The notes beneath the pieces are model-generated. The model saw nothing but the letters and a program-made list of their open reading frames with translations, was not told where the DNA came from and ran no database searches. A DNA stretch of 64,000 bases from Gonapodya prolifera JEL478 (taxonomy: Eukaryota; Monoblepharomycota; Monoblepharidomycetes; Monoblepharidales; Gonapodyaceae), in assembly GCA_001574975.1 (NCBI GenBank), contig KQ965743.1, positions 371,660-435,659 on the forward strand. The letters are read 5' to 3'. Shown piece by piece: positions 42,546 to 54,226 of this stretch; the first letter of the stretch is position 1; each line of letters starts with the position of its first letter. The position numbers and the translations under genes were made by a program.

Positions 42546-45500
42546 CTATTGACGTGTCCTTCGAGAGGATATTCCAGAGTCTGAGACGGCATACGAAGTC
42601 CGCAGTTTCGAACCTTGTTTGAGAGGAAGGGCCCCTAGGCGACCTGGAGAAGAGGGTGGAAGGTAGTGCGTGGTTCCAATACTTGGTGGAGATGGGATGA
42701 TCGACGACGATGGAAATCCCGGGACGGGAGCGACTAGGGATGGGAAGGGTTGAAGAGTATGGTATCCGTAAGGCGGTGCAACAAAATTCTGTTGATAACC
42801 GGGAAACGTTGTCGTATAATATTGAGGTGGTTGCGTCATCAAGTGCAATCCCGGGGAGATCATAGGTCCCATTCCGGGTACCAATATTTGAGACGGTGTA
42901 GGCGGTGTGTGTTGGAAGGGAACCGATACGTAATGAGGTTGGGGAATATATGTGGTTGTAATCGACGCGGGAGAAGGCAACGCTTGAACTGGGGGTAAAT
43001 TAGCAGACTGTCGTCTTTTTTCGGCTGCGCCAAGTTGGGGCAACAAGTCGCTGGATTGTGGGTGCGGACTCTGTAGTGACGGAAGTGATGCCTTACTTCC
43101 GCTTGAGATCTTGGGACGCAACGTGTCGTCAGGGAAGTGTTTCTCCAACGAAATCGCTCGGTAAGGCCCAAATCACTCACCACGACTCCCTCACTGACGA
43201 CTTTCTGCAAAGTGGAAAGCTTTTCATTTGCAGAAACAGTAGTACCCAGCGCTGCTAGTGGCACATCGTCCTCGTCTGAGTCAATCGCATTGGTACCAAG
43301 AGGTGGATCTTTCCTTTCCTGTTAAACACCGTCTTTCAACACGAAAAAACGGCACAATAAATGATTTGCTGCCAAACCTGGGCTTTAGGTCCCATTTGCG
43401 ACTGTTCTGAAGGTCTATTCGAGATTGGGGAGGATTCCGCAGTTGCTTCCTTTGTGGCTGCAACATAAATAACATTATGATTTGCCTTCCTCGCAGCTGA
43501 TCTTGCTAACGTGGAACTTGGCACCTCTGATGCCATGGGCAATTGCTGCTCATCGAGTGGGGGTTCAGCAGACGGTGATATGGATTCCGTGAAGGAAAAC
43601 GTGCTCGAAGGTCGATGAAGCTATGAGTTAAATTGTCGGATAGTTAACTTGTAAAAGTATCATCGAAAGAAAATGTTTGATGAGCAAACTAACAGGAACA
43701 TCCTCCGCTTCTTCTGTCTCGTGAAACAATCCCGCCTGACCAGAAAGCTCCTGGTTAAAGTTAACCGTCGCTGGGGCAGCACTTAAAATCGATGTGATCG
43801 ATGATTGGAAGGTGGCGGGATTGGTGTTGGTATCATCATAGGTTGTTCGGTCAACAAGCTGAGTCATCGGGAGAGATGTTAAAACAACTGAACAATCACG
43901 CCATTAAGGCCCCGAAAGCTATCTTTCTTACAGCGGTCAAAACTTTTGTGGTGTCAGAGGTTGAAGTTTCAGCAAGGGGATCGAAGATATTACTTTCATA
44001 TCCCAGTTTCAATGAGTCAGAAATCGCTGGAACGAAGGGGCGTGGCATAACGTTGCTTCCACTTGGAACGTTTCCGGTCCTAGTGGTAGCCGTGGATGAA
44101 GCCCAATCTTCAGATTTTATCTGGTCGGCAGGCAACCCATCCGGCCCAGCTATTGCCCTGAGCGGTCGGTCATCTTCATCTTCAGTTCTCGTTGAGTCTG
44201 GCAGGAATATCATCGATATAAATTCAGTGCTGATGGACTGTGGACGAATAAGACAAGAGTTGCACGGAAAGAATGCAGTTGTTACGTACATTCCCTAAAT
44301 TTTCATCTGTCGGCTGAAAAGAACTATCTGGGTTGAGCTCGGCCGGTTTTCGGAAAGGAATAGAGAGAGTGCGATCCGACGAATGGGAACGAGAGCGGGG
44401 TCCAACATCAACACGATGTATCTTTCAAATAATCGAAATTGAGCGTTAAAAGAGCTTGGGGCAGCTCAAACTCATTCCGTGCATATTGCTCACATCGTCG
44501 TGGCTTTCCTCAACAACATTTTCTCTCACTCCTGTCGGGGGTTTCATAGATAGGGAGAGTGCTGCTTGCGGTGGACAGTTCTCCGGAACATCTGCGTCCA
44601 GACCATCTTGGGGGCCTTCGCAAGAAGGCAACTGAGTGTGATCAGTGTTTTTTCTGACTTCTGTAAGAGCTGTCATGGATGCAGAGAGTTCTACACGCTG
44701 TAGACTCTTCTTCACGATGTCTCTTTTTGGACCTTCATCGGAAGCTTGCGTTTGATCTGTGTCCGAATTGACTAAACTGAGCGGTCGACGTGGAGCGACT
44801 CGTAGTCTGAGACCGATCTTATTCCACAAGCCACTAATTCTTCCAACATCTGGTCCTGATTCCGTCTGCGTGTGAGAGTATCCGCCAAAAGTCCAACTAT
44901 CCCTTAGCATTGGTCGCGCAGTTGTGGCCGTTCCAGTGAACGATAGCACTGTTGAACGGGCTCCTGCGAGCTTTGTTTCATAAAGCAGCGGCGGTGGACT
45001 TGAAACAGCCTCGCTGAATTCCATGACATGATCCACAATCTTTGAAGTCCTTGAGTTCGTAATACTTGGGACCTCTGTTATGGGCGCTGCCGGGGGTTCC
45101 GTTGATGGGTTCGGAGGATGGTCGTTCATAATTGAGCTTCGCCTAGAGCTGCGCGATTTTCGAGAAATTTTGCGCTCAGAGGTGGTTGGTGCCCCTTCTC
45201 CATTGTTACGGTCGCCACCCTCGCCGCCCGAACCGTCATGGGCAGGGTCACTCTCGACAAAGAAAGCGATCGTCCCCCAATCGATACCAAGGGCTTCACT
45301 CGATTGTTCGAGCCCACCGGGTGGGTGAGTAAAGTCCGTCCCGTGACTGATAGAATTTTGTTGATCCATACCCGAGCTCTCAATGGGCGTGTCGAGCTGT
45401 TGGTTGTTGTTGGTGATGTTGTTCTTTGGAGATTCATTCTTCACTTCCGTCCGTTCGTTCCCAAATGCAGTTCTCGGAAAACCGACACGTTCGGCTGCAA

Positions 45501-46784
45501 AATCGTTACCAAAGCCAAAGTGCGGAAGTTGACGATTCCCGTTTCCTGCGACAGCTTTTGCCTCAGTACGAGGGCCACTCGGATCGACTATGGATACTCC
45601 GTCTGGTGGGGTCAGATTAAAAAAGCGTCGCGGCGGAGGTACGAAGATGAGCTGCTCTTCGTCCGGATTGTCACAAACCCCGTCTAGCGGCTGTGGAGGA
45701 GATACTCCCGAGGGAAGTAATTGACTATTCAATGTCTCCGAAACTTTCTCCACGTATTGGGCCGAGTCGTCTTTCAAAGTTTCCTCATGTCCCTGAACTA
45801 ATGTCGAGTCAAACGATCGAACCACAGCATCCAGATCCGACAAAAGGGACAGAGAAAAGGGATCTGAAATGACCGGAACGTTGGATTTAGAGCCAAACGT
45901 GTTTGCGAACCGACCACGGATGGCTCCCGAGGTAAGAGGTCGAAGGAGAGTCGTGGCTTCCCTACTTGCAAGGTCTTCCGCTAAGGTTTCTTCGCTTCTC
46001 GACCGTGACGCAAGAGCTTCGCCAAACCTAGTGTCGTCAAGAACCCATGCTTTGGCGTAGGCACTCTGAGTTATTTTCGCACCGGCTGCGATTAGTCGAA
46101 GCACTACGTCGATGTTTGGATTGAGCTCCTTCAGCTCGAAACACTGTGATTCTGTAGTGGGAGTGTTGACGTGCACATGATCACCACCTTTATTTACCCG
46201 CAGCACACCGCGATGAAGGGCAAAGTCCAATGCAGAAGGGAAGCTACGAGATGCCCATCTCGAAGCCCAATGTGATGAGGTCCATGAGGTGCCAAGAGGT
46301 GGAGGAACTGGGACGCTCCAACCAATTGCAAGAGATGGGTCAGCACCTGTCAATATATAAAGCATGGTGAGAACAAGCTCCATACAAGATTTCGTCCGAG
46401 GGTTGGGTTTCTTGCAAGGCGCAAAGCATCACCTCAATTCTCAATACCCCAGGATTCGTTTAACACCCTCAGTTATGGTTTGCTGCTCGATCCCATCCTT
46501 CGACTCAACAGCAATTTCAACGAACCTGCACGCAAGAGTTCCGATACAGATTCGCCGTCGCCCTGCATGATTGCTACACATAGAACGCTCTCCCCGAGAC
46601 ATTCATCTTCTACAACGTCGAACTTAGATCCCAGAACCCGCTTCTCTGAAATACAACGGGCAGATAGGTGAACGACCTTCCGGGAGTTCGGGTCTCCTCC
46701 CTTCTTTAAGGAAGAAATAAGAGCTTGTCTATCTCGATTATCGATGGCAGTGAATAGAGCCGAGGCGGAACTGGGGGGGTTCAT
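42546..46784 (-). CDS. Ankyrin-type protein B, diverged paralogue of the 40898-42469 gene
   Basis: Starting at ATG 46784 ('MNPPSSASALFTAIDNRD'), exon 1 runs to 46526 and joins to 46346 in phase 1, giving 'LLRAG/ADPSLAIGW'. It shares with protein A the blocks 'GGDPNSRK', 'GESVLCVAIMQGDGESVSEL', 'RSFPSALDFALHRG' and 'NPNIDVVLRLIAAGA', in the same order and with the same intron position. A very long Ser/Thr/Asp-rich middle follows to a donor at about 44497 (gtgagc). From about 44294 downstream, exons continue in compatible phase ('MYVTTAFFPCNSCLIRP', then 43867-43690, 43542-43370 and 43264-42546) and end in a Pro/Tyr/Met-rich tail resembling that of A. The 3' half is the weak part. Between 43200 and 43150 two frames overlap and I could not find a normal intron, so there may be two genes (46784-44446 and 44291-42546) or a damaged exon. 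Confidence 0.5.
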
Positions 46785-47322
46785 CCGTATCAAGAGAGCG
46801 CCATCTACCATGAGCGGCAGCACAATTTCCTGCCAGTTAGAGGCGCGAGCTCCACTACGGCAGTTTTCCGATGTGAAGAGGATGGCGGTTGTCCGCGTAC
46901 AAGGTTTCGCCGGCAGACCGCTGCTTGGCACCGACGGCCAGTGAGCTTATTTCTCTTCACCCATTCAACAACCGCTACTTCCTAATTACTAAGCACCGCT
47001 AATGATCCGTTTAAGCGTTTCCAATAATTTTGGCCTTGGTGAGTTCAACGACTATACAGCATGGAAATATATAAGTCGAGAACAGGGAAAGACTTCATTA
47101 AAACGAAACTTTTGTAGCGCACCTATGAAAGGAACTGCAAAGAAAGTACCGAAGAGGCCCACTACCCATCTACCAGCGTGGTCAGCGTGGAAGGGGAGAG
47201 CCTACGAATGAAATCACGGGATTGTAAGTATTTACATCGGCTTCGTAAAGAGCCGGAGAGATAGCAAGGCTTCCAGCTCTAAATCGTGAACTCTGGTGTT
47301 CAGTGAAACAAATGTGAACAAA
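46785..47322. other. Intergenic region upstream of ankyrin gene B
   Basis: About 540 bases. An upstream in-frame extension of the ankyrin B frame reaches 46931 but has no better ATG. From 46980 onward the sequence is AT-rich, with no frame or motif I can support. Confidence 0.35.
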
Positions 47323-47575
47323 TTAATGGAGAGCATTATCCCGCTTCGCTTCCCACCATCCAGATAAAGCTGATACGATCGCTTTCTTGAAGAATCGATG
47401 GTCCTCTCAATCCCGAAGCATGCCCACATCCCCTTTTTCGACTACTCACACCCTTCTTGTTCCCGGCGTTGTGGAAGACCCACGGGTCGTGGTGACCCTC
47501 AGAAGACGCAAACCTTCGCTGGATCGAGCGGCTTGCGACCGTGGCGGAGCGGAAAAGTGACCCTCGAGCGAGCAT
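47323..47575 (-). CDS. Possible small mitochondrial protein
   Basis: ATG 47575 opens 'MLARGSLFRSATVASRSI' plus 'QRRFASSEGHHDPWVFHN', an Arg/Ser/Ala-rich, acid-free leader ending in RRFAS. This is what a mitochondrial targeting sequence with its processing site looks like, and a short His/Trp-containing stretch follows. A canonical donor lies after AAGAAG (about 47453-47449), and an acceptor at about 47371 (gtatcag) leads to a short terminal exon. Depending on the exact splice the end is at 47323, 47336 or 47232. One reading gives 'ALSGWWEAKRDNALH'. It could be a small respiratory-chain subunit, but I cannot match it to one, and no transmembrane helix is obvious. The exon structure is a guess. 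Confidence 0.35.
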
Positions 47576-48601
47576 TGCTTTCCAGGTCAAACCATCAATC
47601 ACAGTAAGGCAGCAAGGAAAAAAACAAGTATTATTGGTTGGAAATGGTAGAACCAGTATCATCGTCAATTCACGACACTCACCAGGTCAAAGGAAGCGTT
47701 TCAGTTGACTCACGCGAAAGAAGGCTCAGCCACCGACGGCACAGAATGCCAATTTCCTTGTACACCAAACCTGAATTTTGAACGACACTAGAAACTTCAA
47801 CTCCGTCTCATTAGATTTTGTTCAACACAATCCCGAAATTCGAGCTGTGCATATAAAAAAGCTGCTTACAATAGCCTTTTTGGGACCTACCCGGAGACAG
47901 AACGCGGAGATGTATGATACTTTATGCTTCTAAAAAATACTTCATTACTATTGCGAAACGGTATGCAGAAAAAAAAGGGGGCACCCGGCACCGGTCTCCC
48001 GAAAAAAGCAGCGATTGGCTAAGCGATAGCGGCCACAAGCGCCGTGTCTGCGTTCGTCTGTTTCAATTTACAGACCATTAATTTGGCTAATCGGATACGT
48101 TGGTGCTGACGCGAATCAGTCTTGTGTCGAGTGTTCGTTTTCGTTAGTTTGTGAGTTTGGAGAACTATTACGCGAAACGCGCTTTCTTTCTTTGCGCTCC
48201 GCATGCGAAGAAGCCTCGAATCGAGCGCTTTTGAGTGGCTCAACTGATTACAAGGAGGAGTTGTCCAAGTTGGATGTTCCACAAAGACTGTCGGATTGAC
48301 AATCGGAGATTCAGGAATCAACTTTACTGCTCGCAACGTGGAAGTTTAGGATGTGTATCATTCTACCACCTTCGCGCTTGACATAAACAACGTGGTTCTT
48401 GTGGTTAAATACCGAGAAGGCGGTTTACAATACCGCTTTTGTGGAGGCTGCATCGTTGATCGCGGTGCCTTCTCGTTGGTGAATCTTATTCGCCAGATTG
48501 ATTGCTTTCTTTCCTTCCCGGAAGTTTGGCAAGTGGCAGTTGTGCGAGACGCGAACAGCGGCGAGCACCTCAATCCGTATTTCGCCACACCATTACCGTT
48601 G
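47576..48601. other. Gene-poor region upstream of the PHD-finger gene
   Basis: About 1 kb, AT-rich around 47800-47990. A + strand frame is open from 48353 through the presumed start of the PHD-finger gene ('NPYFATPLPLMYSPN'), so that protein could begin upstream of 48602. No RNA gene or repeat was seen. Confidence 0.35.
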
Positions 48602-51457
48602 ATGTATTCTCCAAACGTTGCTCCCGGCGTGATGAGACCTGCACAGCAAGGGCAGCAGCCAGGTGGCTCCCCTTTTCCTCAAGGTTAGTTCTTGTCTCAT
48701 AAGGACTGCCTGGATTGTTTTGATACATGTGAACGATTCGAAGGAGTGCCAATGACAATGCAGGGCTGGCAGGGCCAGTTCGGTGGGCAGCCTCCCACTT
48801 CACAGCCCAACATGCAAACGATGAATTTAGGTCTTTCCGGACCCGCAGGGAGTGGCACACTTCAACAATTTCAGGGTGGCCAGCAATTGAATAGTGGGAA
48901 CAGTCCTGTCACATCGCAGCCAGGACAGAATGGTCAGAACGGCACTTCAGCGGGACACAATAATTCTCTTGGGATGGCGATGCAGTCGCCAACCAGTGTG
49001 TCACTCTCTCCTGCAATGTTCAGTCTTGCCGCGATGCAGGGCCTTGGGCCAGGTGGAATGTCCATGCCACAACTCATGAGTGCTCCTAGCTCGATGCCGG
49101 GCATGGGCCAGTTCGGGGTCATGCCCGGAATGACCAGTATGGGATTAGGACAGCTCAGTAGTATGGGCGCGATGGGAGCACAAGTTCGTATAGTTGTCGA
49201 CTCGACTGCCCTGTCTTCTTATGCTCGAATTTATATTTAAGGATGACCTTTTCCGGATGGACGATTCTGGGATGCGTCCAGGATCCTACCCCGGTGAATC
49301 ATTCTGAAATTAAAAGCGATCCATTCTTTTGCTAAAAAAAATCGTTATGGACAGGCCGTCCTCAAATCCCCATGACCGGAGGTCGCCCTCCAAATCAAAC
49401 CCTTCATGGTCAACCCGGAGGCCCAAGCCCGTATCCGGGCCCACACCGAATGGCTCCCAGAGGTCCTTTCCAAAACGGTCCTGGTGGCGCCGGACCGGGT
49501 CGGCCCGGCATGCCTTATCCTGGTCCTGGCGGTCCTCAGTACGGCAGAGCACCGCACATGATGGATCCAAACTACAGAGGTCAACCGGGCTTGGGTCCAC
49601 CGATGAGTCGACCGATCGGAATGCCTCCGGGAATGCCTGGGATGCCGCCCGGAATGCATCAGATGGGGCTTGGTATGCCGGGAATGGGCATGCCTGTGGG
49701 CCCGGGAGGTCCAGGAGGGGCCGGAAAAAAGAAGAAGCGTCGGAAGGGGGATGACGATGAGGATTACATCGACGGGGTAACAGATATAACGGCGACCAAG
49801 AAGCCGGGACGCAAACCCCCGTACATGTATGGAGGACGTCGTGACGAGACGGAGGAAGAAGACGAGGATGAGGAGATGGAAGAGGAGGACACTGAATCTG
49901 AAGATGGTGGCGGGGAGGGGAGAAAGCGAAAGAAGGCACCGAGTGTTGGTCCGCCCGAAGCCCAACCGCCACCTGTAACATTTACCAGAACGGGAAGAAA
50001 AGTCGTCAGACCTGGGGGACCTGACTTGGGAACTGCAGAAAGTGGAAATTCCATGACAGGGGCGTCAGCGTTTGGAATAGTGGGAGATGAGGCTGAGTAC
50101 ACTGGAATGCGCGGTCGCGGCCGTGGAAGCAGTGTCCGAGGGCGTGGAGGCCGTGGAGGCCGAGGGGGACGTGGAGGTAGCCGGCGCGAAATTGGTGCCG
50201 CGTCAAAAGATGCTGGACCCACCCCCCCAATCTTTTGCCAAGTCTGTCACCGGGGCCATTCGCCACTGCACAACCGCATTGTGCTTTGCGACTCATGCGA
50301 AAATGGCTGGCACCAGACGTGTGCGGAACCTCATGTTACGGATAGCGTTGTGGAAGATGACAATGCGCCGTGGATGTGCTCTTCATGTGTCGAGCGCAAC
50401 GCCAAACTCACTCGGGGGGAGTCTGTAGAGCCTCTTGTCAAACGTTTGGACAGGGAACTCGTCGAATCGAAAGACGGTGTGGACGTCACTGCCTGGCTTC
50501 CGCAAGATCACCCACCTCGTATCATGGTTCATGGATTCTGCGTCACTTGTGGCACAGAGATTGATGACGATATCTTTGGTACCAAGGAGTTGACGCTAAT
50601 GGTCCGCGATGAGGAGGGACGACGTGGCATCAGCTTGGAGAACCCTTCCAATGTCGTGCGAAAGTCAGAGGAAGGAGAGGCAGGAACAGCTCCCCTTGTT
50701 CCAGATGAAGAGCTCACGGAAGATAACAGTGCCATTGCCGCAGTGCGTGACATCAACCGCATGTGGGAGGCAGAGCTCCAGAAGAAAGAGGATAAGATCA
50801 AGGCACGCCTTCCGATGGAAAGACTGAAAGGCAGGCTTTGTGGCACTTGTCGAGAGGATTTGGATGGCGTAAGTGCCACAGTGTTTTGTGAACCGGTTTT
50901 GGATTCTGACGTCGCTTCCTCCATGCATATGACAGCGCGAGAAGCTTTTACAGCTTCTTCCGTCACAAGTTCTTATCAACTTACTATTGCAATCGTCCGT
51001 TCGCTATTCCGAAGTGGACGACGGAATTTCGAGGATCTACGATGCGATACAAAGCGACTATACGGAGCGAAACCCTGGCGCTACTCCTCTCGATCCCGGC
51101 AAAGACGCGCAAAGTTTTGTATCTGTTGCAAATGAATTGGATCAAGGGAAACTTCAGTACGACATTTTCGAAGGAAATTTGCTTCGTCCACCATATCCGG
51201 GCATTACAGATGAGGACCTCGAGCTTGCAATAGCCGAACGAATCAAGGAAGAGCGTAGGCTCGCGATGGTGGCTGCACGGGGACGAGGGAGGGTGGGCGG
51301 AAGAGGTCGTCCGAGAGGAGCAAGAGGACGAGGAAGAGGAAGAGGATTTTCCAATGCGCGGGAACTTACTCCAGATGAAGATCAGAGTGACGACGGCAGG
51401 AGTCGATCAGAAAGCAGGGAAGATAGCGACAAAGAGGATAGGAAGGACGATGATTGA
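48602..51457 (+). CDS. PHD-finger chromatin protein with Gly/Pro/Met-rich N-terminus and RG-rich segments
   Basis: Four or five exons. Residues 1 to about 350 are low-complexity Met/Gly/Pro/Gln sequence, followed by a basic patch (GKKKKRRKGDDDED), a strongly acidic stretch (EEEDEDEEMEEEDTESED) and an RGG-type region (50105-50180). The PHD finger at about 50233-50395 reads 'FCQVCHRGHSPLHNRIVLCD' then 'SCENGWHQTCAEP' and 'APWMCSSCVE', giving the full Cys4-His-Cys3 zinc pattern. Two more CxxC pairs ('GFCVTCGTEI', 'RLCGTCREDLDG') may bind further zinc. After an intron (about 50870-50970) a conserved-looking segment 'VDDGISRIYDAIQSDY' leads to a second RG-rich run and an Asp/Arg/Ser tail ending at 51457. 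The protein probably reads histone tails within a chromatin complex. I do not recognise a precise orthologue. The start is uncertain because the frame is open upstream. Confidence 0.72.
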
Positions 51458-51598
51458 TCCACCGATGTATTTGTAATAAAGAGTTTCTTCTCATAAGAGA
51501 GAATCGCCTCTTGAGAATCACCTCTTCAGTTCGGGGCACTGTTTAATACTGTGGTCTAGTCCGCGAATCAATCCTTCTCGTCAACCTCTGCCTACGAA

Positions 51599-52781
51599 AT
51601 GAAAGTGGTTCTTGAATCTCAGGACAAGGGTGAGCTCGTTGGATCTATTACAGTGTTTCCACAGCTTTCTACGTCGTCCTATTCTTTAACCGCTTTGTTC
51701 GGGCCACATCCTCTCGTTCTTTCACCCGCACTATATCTCGGTGTTTCTGCAGAGACATTTGAGGGTGAGCTCTATCATATTTTCCGGAAAGACGGGAAAC
51801 TTGACGCAGATTTCCAATGTTGACCACCCCCTTTGTGGCCAATCACATGAATCGGCCTCGTTCTGAATCACAAATCAAACGTACCCGGTTGAAAAACAAT
51901 TCGTGGTCTAATTCTGTTGACTACAGTGGACAAGGAGGTGGCAGACCGCTCGGTGCTGCTCAAGAACATGCTTGAGGATGTGGGCGAGTCGGACAAGCCG
52001 ATTCCCCTTCCTAATGTCACTGGAAAAGTCCTCAAGAAGGTCTGTTGATTGAATTTACTTTTCGTCTGGTGAAGAAAGCGGATCAATCGAATCCCATCTG
52101 TTTAAATCGTCACGATCACAATTTACAAATATGCCTTCACTTTATCAGGTCATTACTTACTGCGAGCACCACCGCAACGTGAGGGTCTGTCGCTCATTTC
52201 TGGGAAAGAATATCTTTATGAGCGTCGATATTTCTAGGACCCCCTTCCCCAACCCGACGACGATCTCGATGACACCAAGCGTCGCTCTGATGACATTGAT
52301 GATTGGGATGCCGATTTCATCAAGGTGTGTAATATTTGGAGCAAAGGTGTTGCTGATATTTTCTCATCTCCTGATGTCTCGTGGTAGGTTGATAATGATC
52401 AACTGTTCGAATTGATCCTGGCCGCCAATTACATGGACATCGTGAGTTTTTCTGTTCTCGAAACTTTGGAAGATTGGGTCCCTCTCCTTGACATCCAATT
52501 TTGCCCTTGGGAACTAGAAACCGCTTCTCGATCTCGGTTGCAAGACAGTTGCGAACATGATCAAGGGCAAGACCCCCGAACAGATTCGCGAGATGTTCAA
52601 CATCGAGAACGACTTCACTCCGGAGGAGGAGGAACAGATCAGGAAAGAGAATGAGTACGTTTCGCTCCCGTTGGATGACTCAATGATGTTGGGGGGGATC
52701 GCTTGCCTTCTCTATTACTCGCTGTGCATTGCTAATCAATCTGGATGTCAACACTATCACAGGTGGGCCTCTGAATCCTAA
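51599..52781 (+). CDS. SKP1: SKP1, adaptor of SCF ubiquitin ligases
   Basis: About seven very short exons. '[10 protein letters not shown]' (51599-51629) joins through a micro-exon ETFE (about 51765) to '[20 protein letters not shown]' plus '[18 protein letters not shown]'. Then come '[10 protein letters not shown]', '[20 protein letters not shown]', '[18 protein letters not shown]', '[20 protein letters not shown]' plus '[17 protein letters not shown]', and a terminal exon EWASES ending at TAA 52779-52781. The BTB/POZ-like N-terminal fold and the C-terminal F-box-binding helices are all present and the length (about 160) is standard. SKP1 bridges CUL1 and F-box proteins. The usual C-terminal 'NEWCEEK' is NEWASES here, so the conserved Cys is replaced by Ala. 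Donors of the form G|gtgagc repeat at the first two introns. Confidence 0.92.
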
Positions 52782-52897
52782 ACAAATTTAGAAGAGTTCT
52801 CCAGTTTCGATTTTCCAATAAACCGTGGTTGTGCCCAAAAAATGCCCAACAATGATGATGAATGCATATGCAACGTGAATGCCATCAGAGCAGATGT

Positions 52898-53812
52898 TTA
52901 TAATCCGAGCATCTCTTTCCATCCGACCCATCCCTGCAAACCCTCTTCCTCCACCACGTCCTTCACCGAATTAATCCAGAGCTCCAGTTCCTCTCGCCGC
53001 TTTTCCAAAAATGCTGGCTCGAACCGACCCTGTAGCTTCTTTGGTGGAAGCGGAGGGAGCTTGGTCTTGATGTGGTTTGCAACGGAGAAATTCGAAGACA
53101 CAGAAGATACAGAGATGTTTGAATGCGAGCGCCGCATGGTGCGAGACGGAGTTAAGGATGCAGGGACTGAAAGATTTGTTACAGTAAAACCTTCCTTTGG
53201 TTGTGCAGGCTCAGAAAACTCTGGGAATCGCTCTTTCTGCCGCTCCAATTTTTGGAGATGCTTCATGAAGCGATCAGAGAACGCAACGAAGTCAGAGTAA
53301 CGGACACGACGACCAGCAGAAACCGTTGACGTGGCGCCTTCTTTCTCGCTGTAACGTGTTGTCCGTACGCTCAAAAGGAACGTCGCGTATTTCCAAACTC
53401 CCACGCCCGCCACCTGCGTTTCGCTGAGATGAAGCCTCATCTCAATTGTGTCCTGGATAGTCATACCGCCCCAGTCGTTGAGAGCCGCGAGGGTGTCAGC
53501 TTCTCCCAGGGACGAAGAAAGCTCCACAACGTTTGCTGAAAACCCGGAGTCAACGGCCAACAGGGGACGCGGTGGAGGAGGGTCGATTACCGGAGGGGGA
53601 TCAACTACTTTGTCACCGTCTACAGCGGGAATGTCATCGCCAGTGGACGAGAGTTCGACCGGTGGAGGAGGTTCAATTAATTTGGCACCGTCGACAGCGG
53701 GAATGACATCGTCAGTGGACGAGAGGTCGACCGGTGGGGGGGGGAACGGTGAAGGGGGATCATGAAGCGACTCCATTTCCTCCAAAGTAAGAAGAGGTTC
53801 TATATATAGCAT
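52898..53812 (-). CDS. PX-domain protein (sorting-nexin-like)
   Basis: A phox-homology protein expected to bind phosphatidylinositol 3-phosphate on endosomes. The N-terminal about 90 residues are a proline-rich tandem repeat of 'PPPV(D/E)LSST' plus 'D(V/D)IPAVDG'. The PX domain follows: 'VGVWKYATFLLSVRTTRYSE', 'RRVRYSDFVAFSDRFMKHL', 'KTKLPPLPPKKLQGRFEP' and 'FLEKRREELELWINSV'. The basic RRxRYSDF and PPKKLxGRF motifs form the phosphoinositide pocket. A Ser-rich insertion splits the domain between the second and third helices. ATG 53812 is the first usable start. A further 5' exon ('ALRRFSDSVLSRRLKQDEA', about 53980-53866, with donor gtatgt) can be spliced on in the same phase, but no start codon was found for it. 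No BAR domain is present. Confidence 0.8.
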   Translation of the reverse strand: MLYIEPLLTLEEMESLHDPPSPFPPPPVDLSSTDDVIPAVDGAKLIEPPPPVELSSTGDDIPAVDGDKVVDPPPVIDPPPPRPLLAVDSGFSANVVELSSSLGEADTLAALNDWGGMTIQDTIEMRLHLSETQVAGVGVWKYATFLLSVRTTRYSEKEGATSTVSAGRRVRYSDFVAFSDRFMKHLQKLERQKERFPEFSEPAQPKEGFTVTNLSVPASLTPSRTMRRSHSNISVSSVSSNFSVANHIKTKLPPLPPKKLQGRFEPAFLEKRREELELWINSVKDVVEEEGLQGWVGWKEMLGL

Positions 53813-54000
53813 AAGTTCTGCTTCGTTCAGCTATTGTTCACAAGGCGTTCGAGTAAACGTGACATACCGGAAAGTGTCTTGGAGCCATCTACCTCGTCTT
53901 TCTCTTCTTTCGCTTCGTCTTGCTTCAGTCTCCTAGAAAGGACAGAGTCCGAGAACCGACGAAGAGCCAGCAGAATACCGAATACGCAGACTTGTGGATC

Positions 54001-54063
54001 GGTAGTTTGTTGGGAACGTCAGTTAGTTGGAACGGTAGTTAGTTGGGAACGTTAGTTAGTTGG
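54001..54063 (+). repeat. Short tandem repeat of a ggtagttagttgg-like unit
   Basis: Two adjacent copies of about 32 bases, each made of two half-units: 'ggtagtt(t/a)gttgggaacgt' followed by '(c/t)agttagttgga'. The array sits between the divergently transcribed PX and RhoGEF genes, so it lies in a promoter region. It is a simple sequence repeat with no visible gene. Confidence 0.7.
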
Positions 54064-54226
54064 AGGAAGAGGAATCCTCTCGCTGACAGAGCAAACGCAC
54101 GAACTGCAAGCCCATTTCTGCAATGCTCCAGCGTGAAACGGGGCGCCATCTTCGTGGTCAGGTTTGCTTCGGCTGAACAGGTCGCCACCGGTTAATCTCC
54201 CTTTCAAACCAACTTTGCAGCCAGCG

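Noticed and set aside
46785-46931. N-terminal extension of ankyrin protein B
   Set aside because: The frame is open, but the paralogue begins at the position equivalent to ATG 46784, and the extension has no similarity to it.
53834-54055. Plus-strand short frame between the PX and RhoGEF genes
   Set aside because: It is antisense to a probable 5' exon of the PX gene and runs into the ggtagttagttgg repeat; there is no supporting motif.
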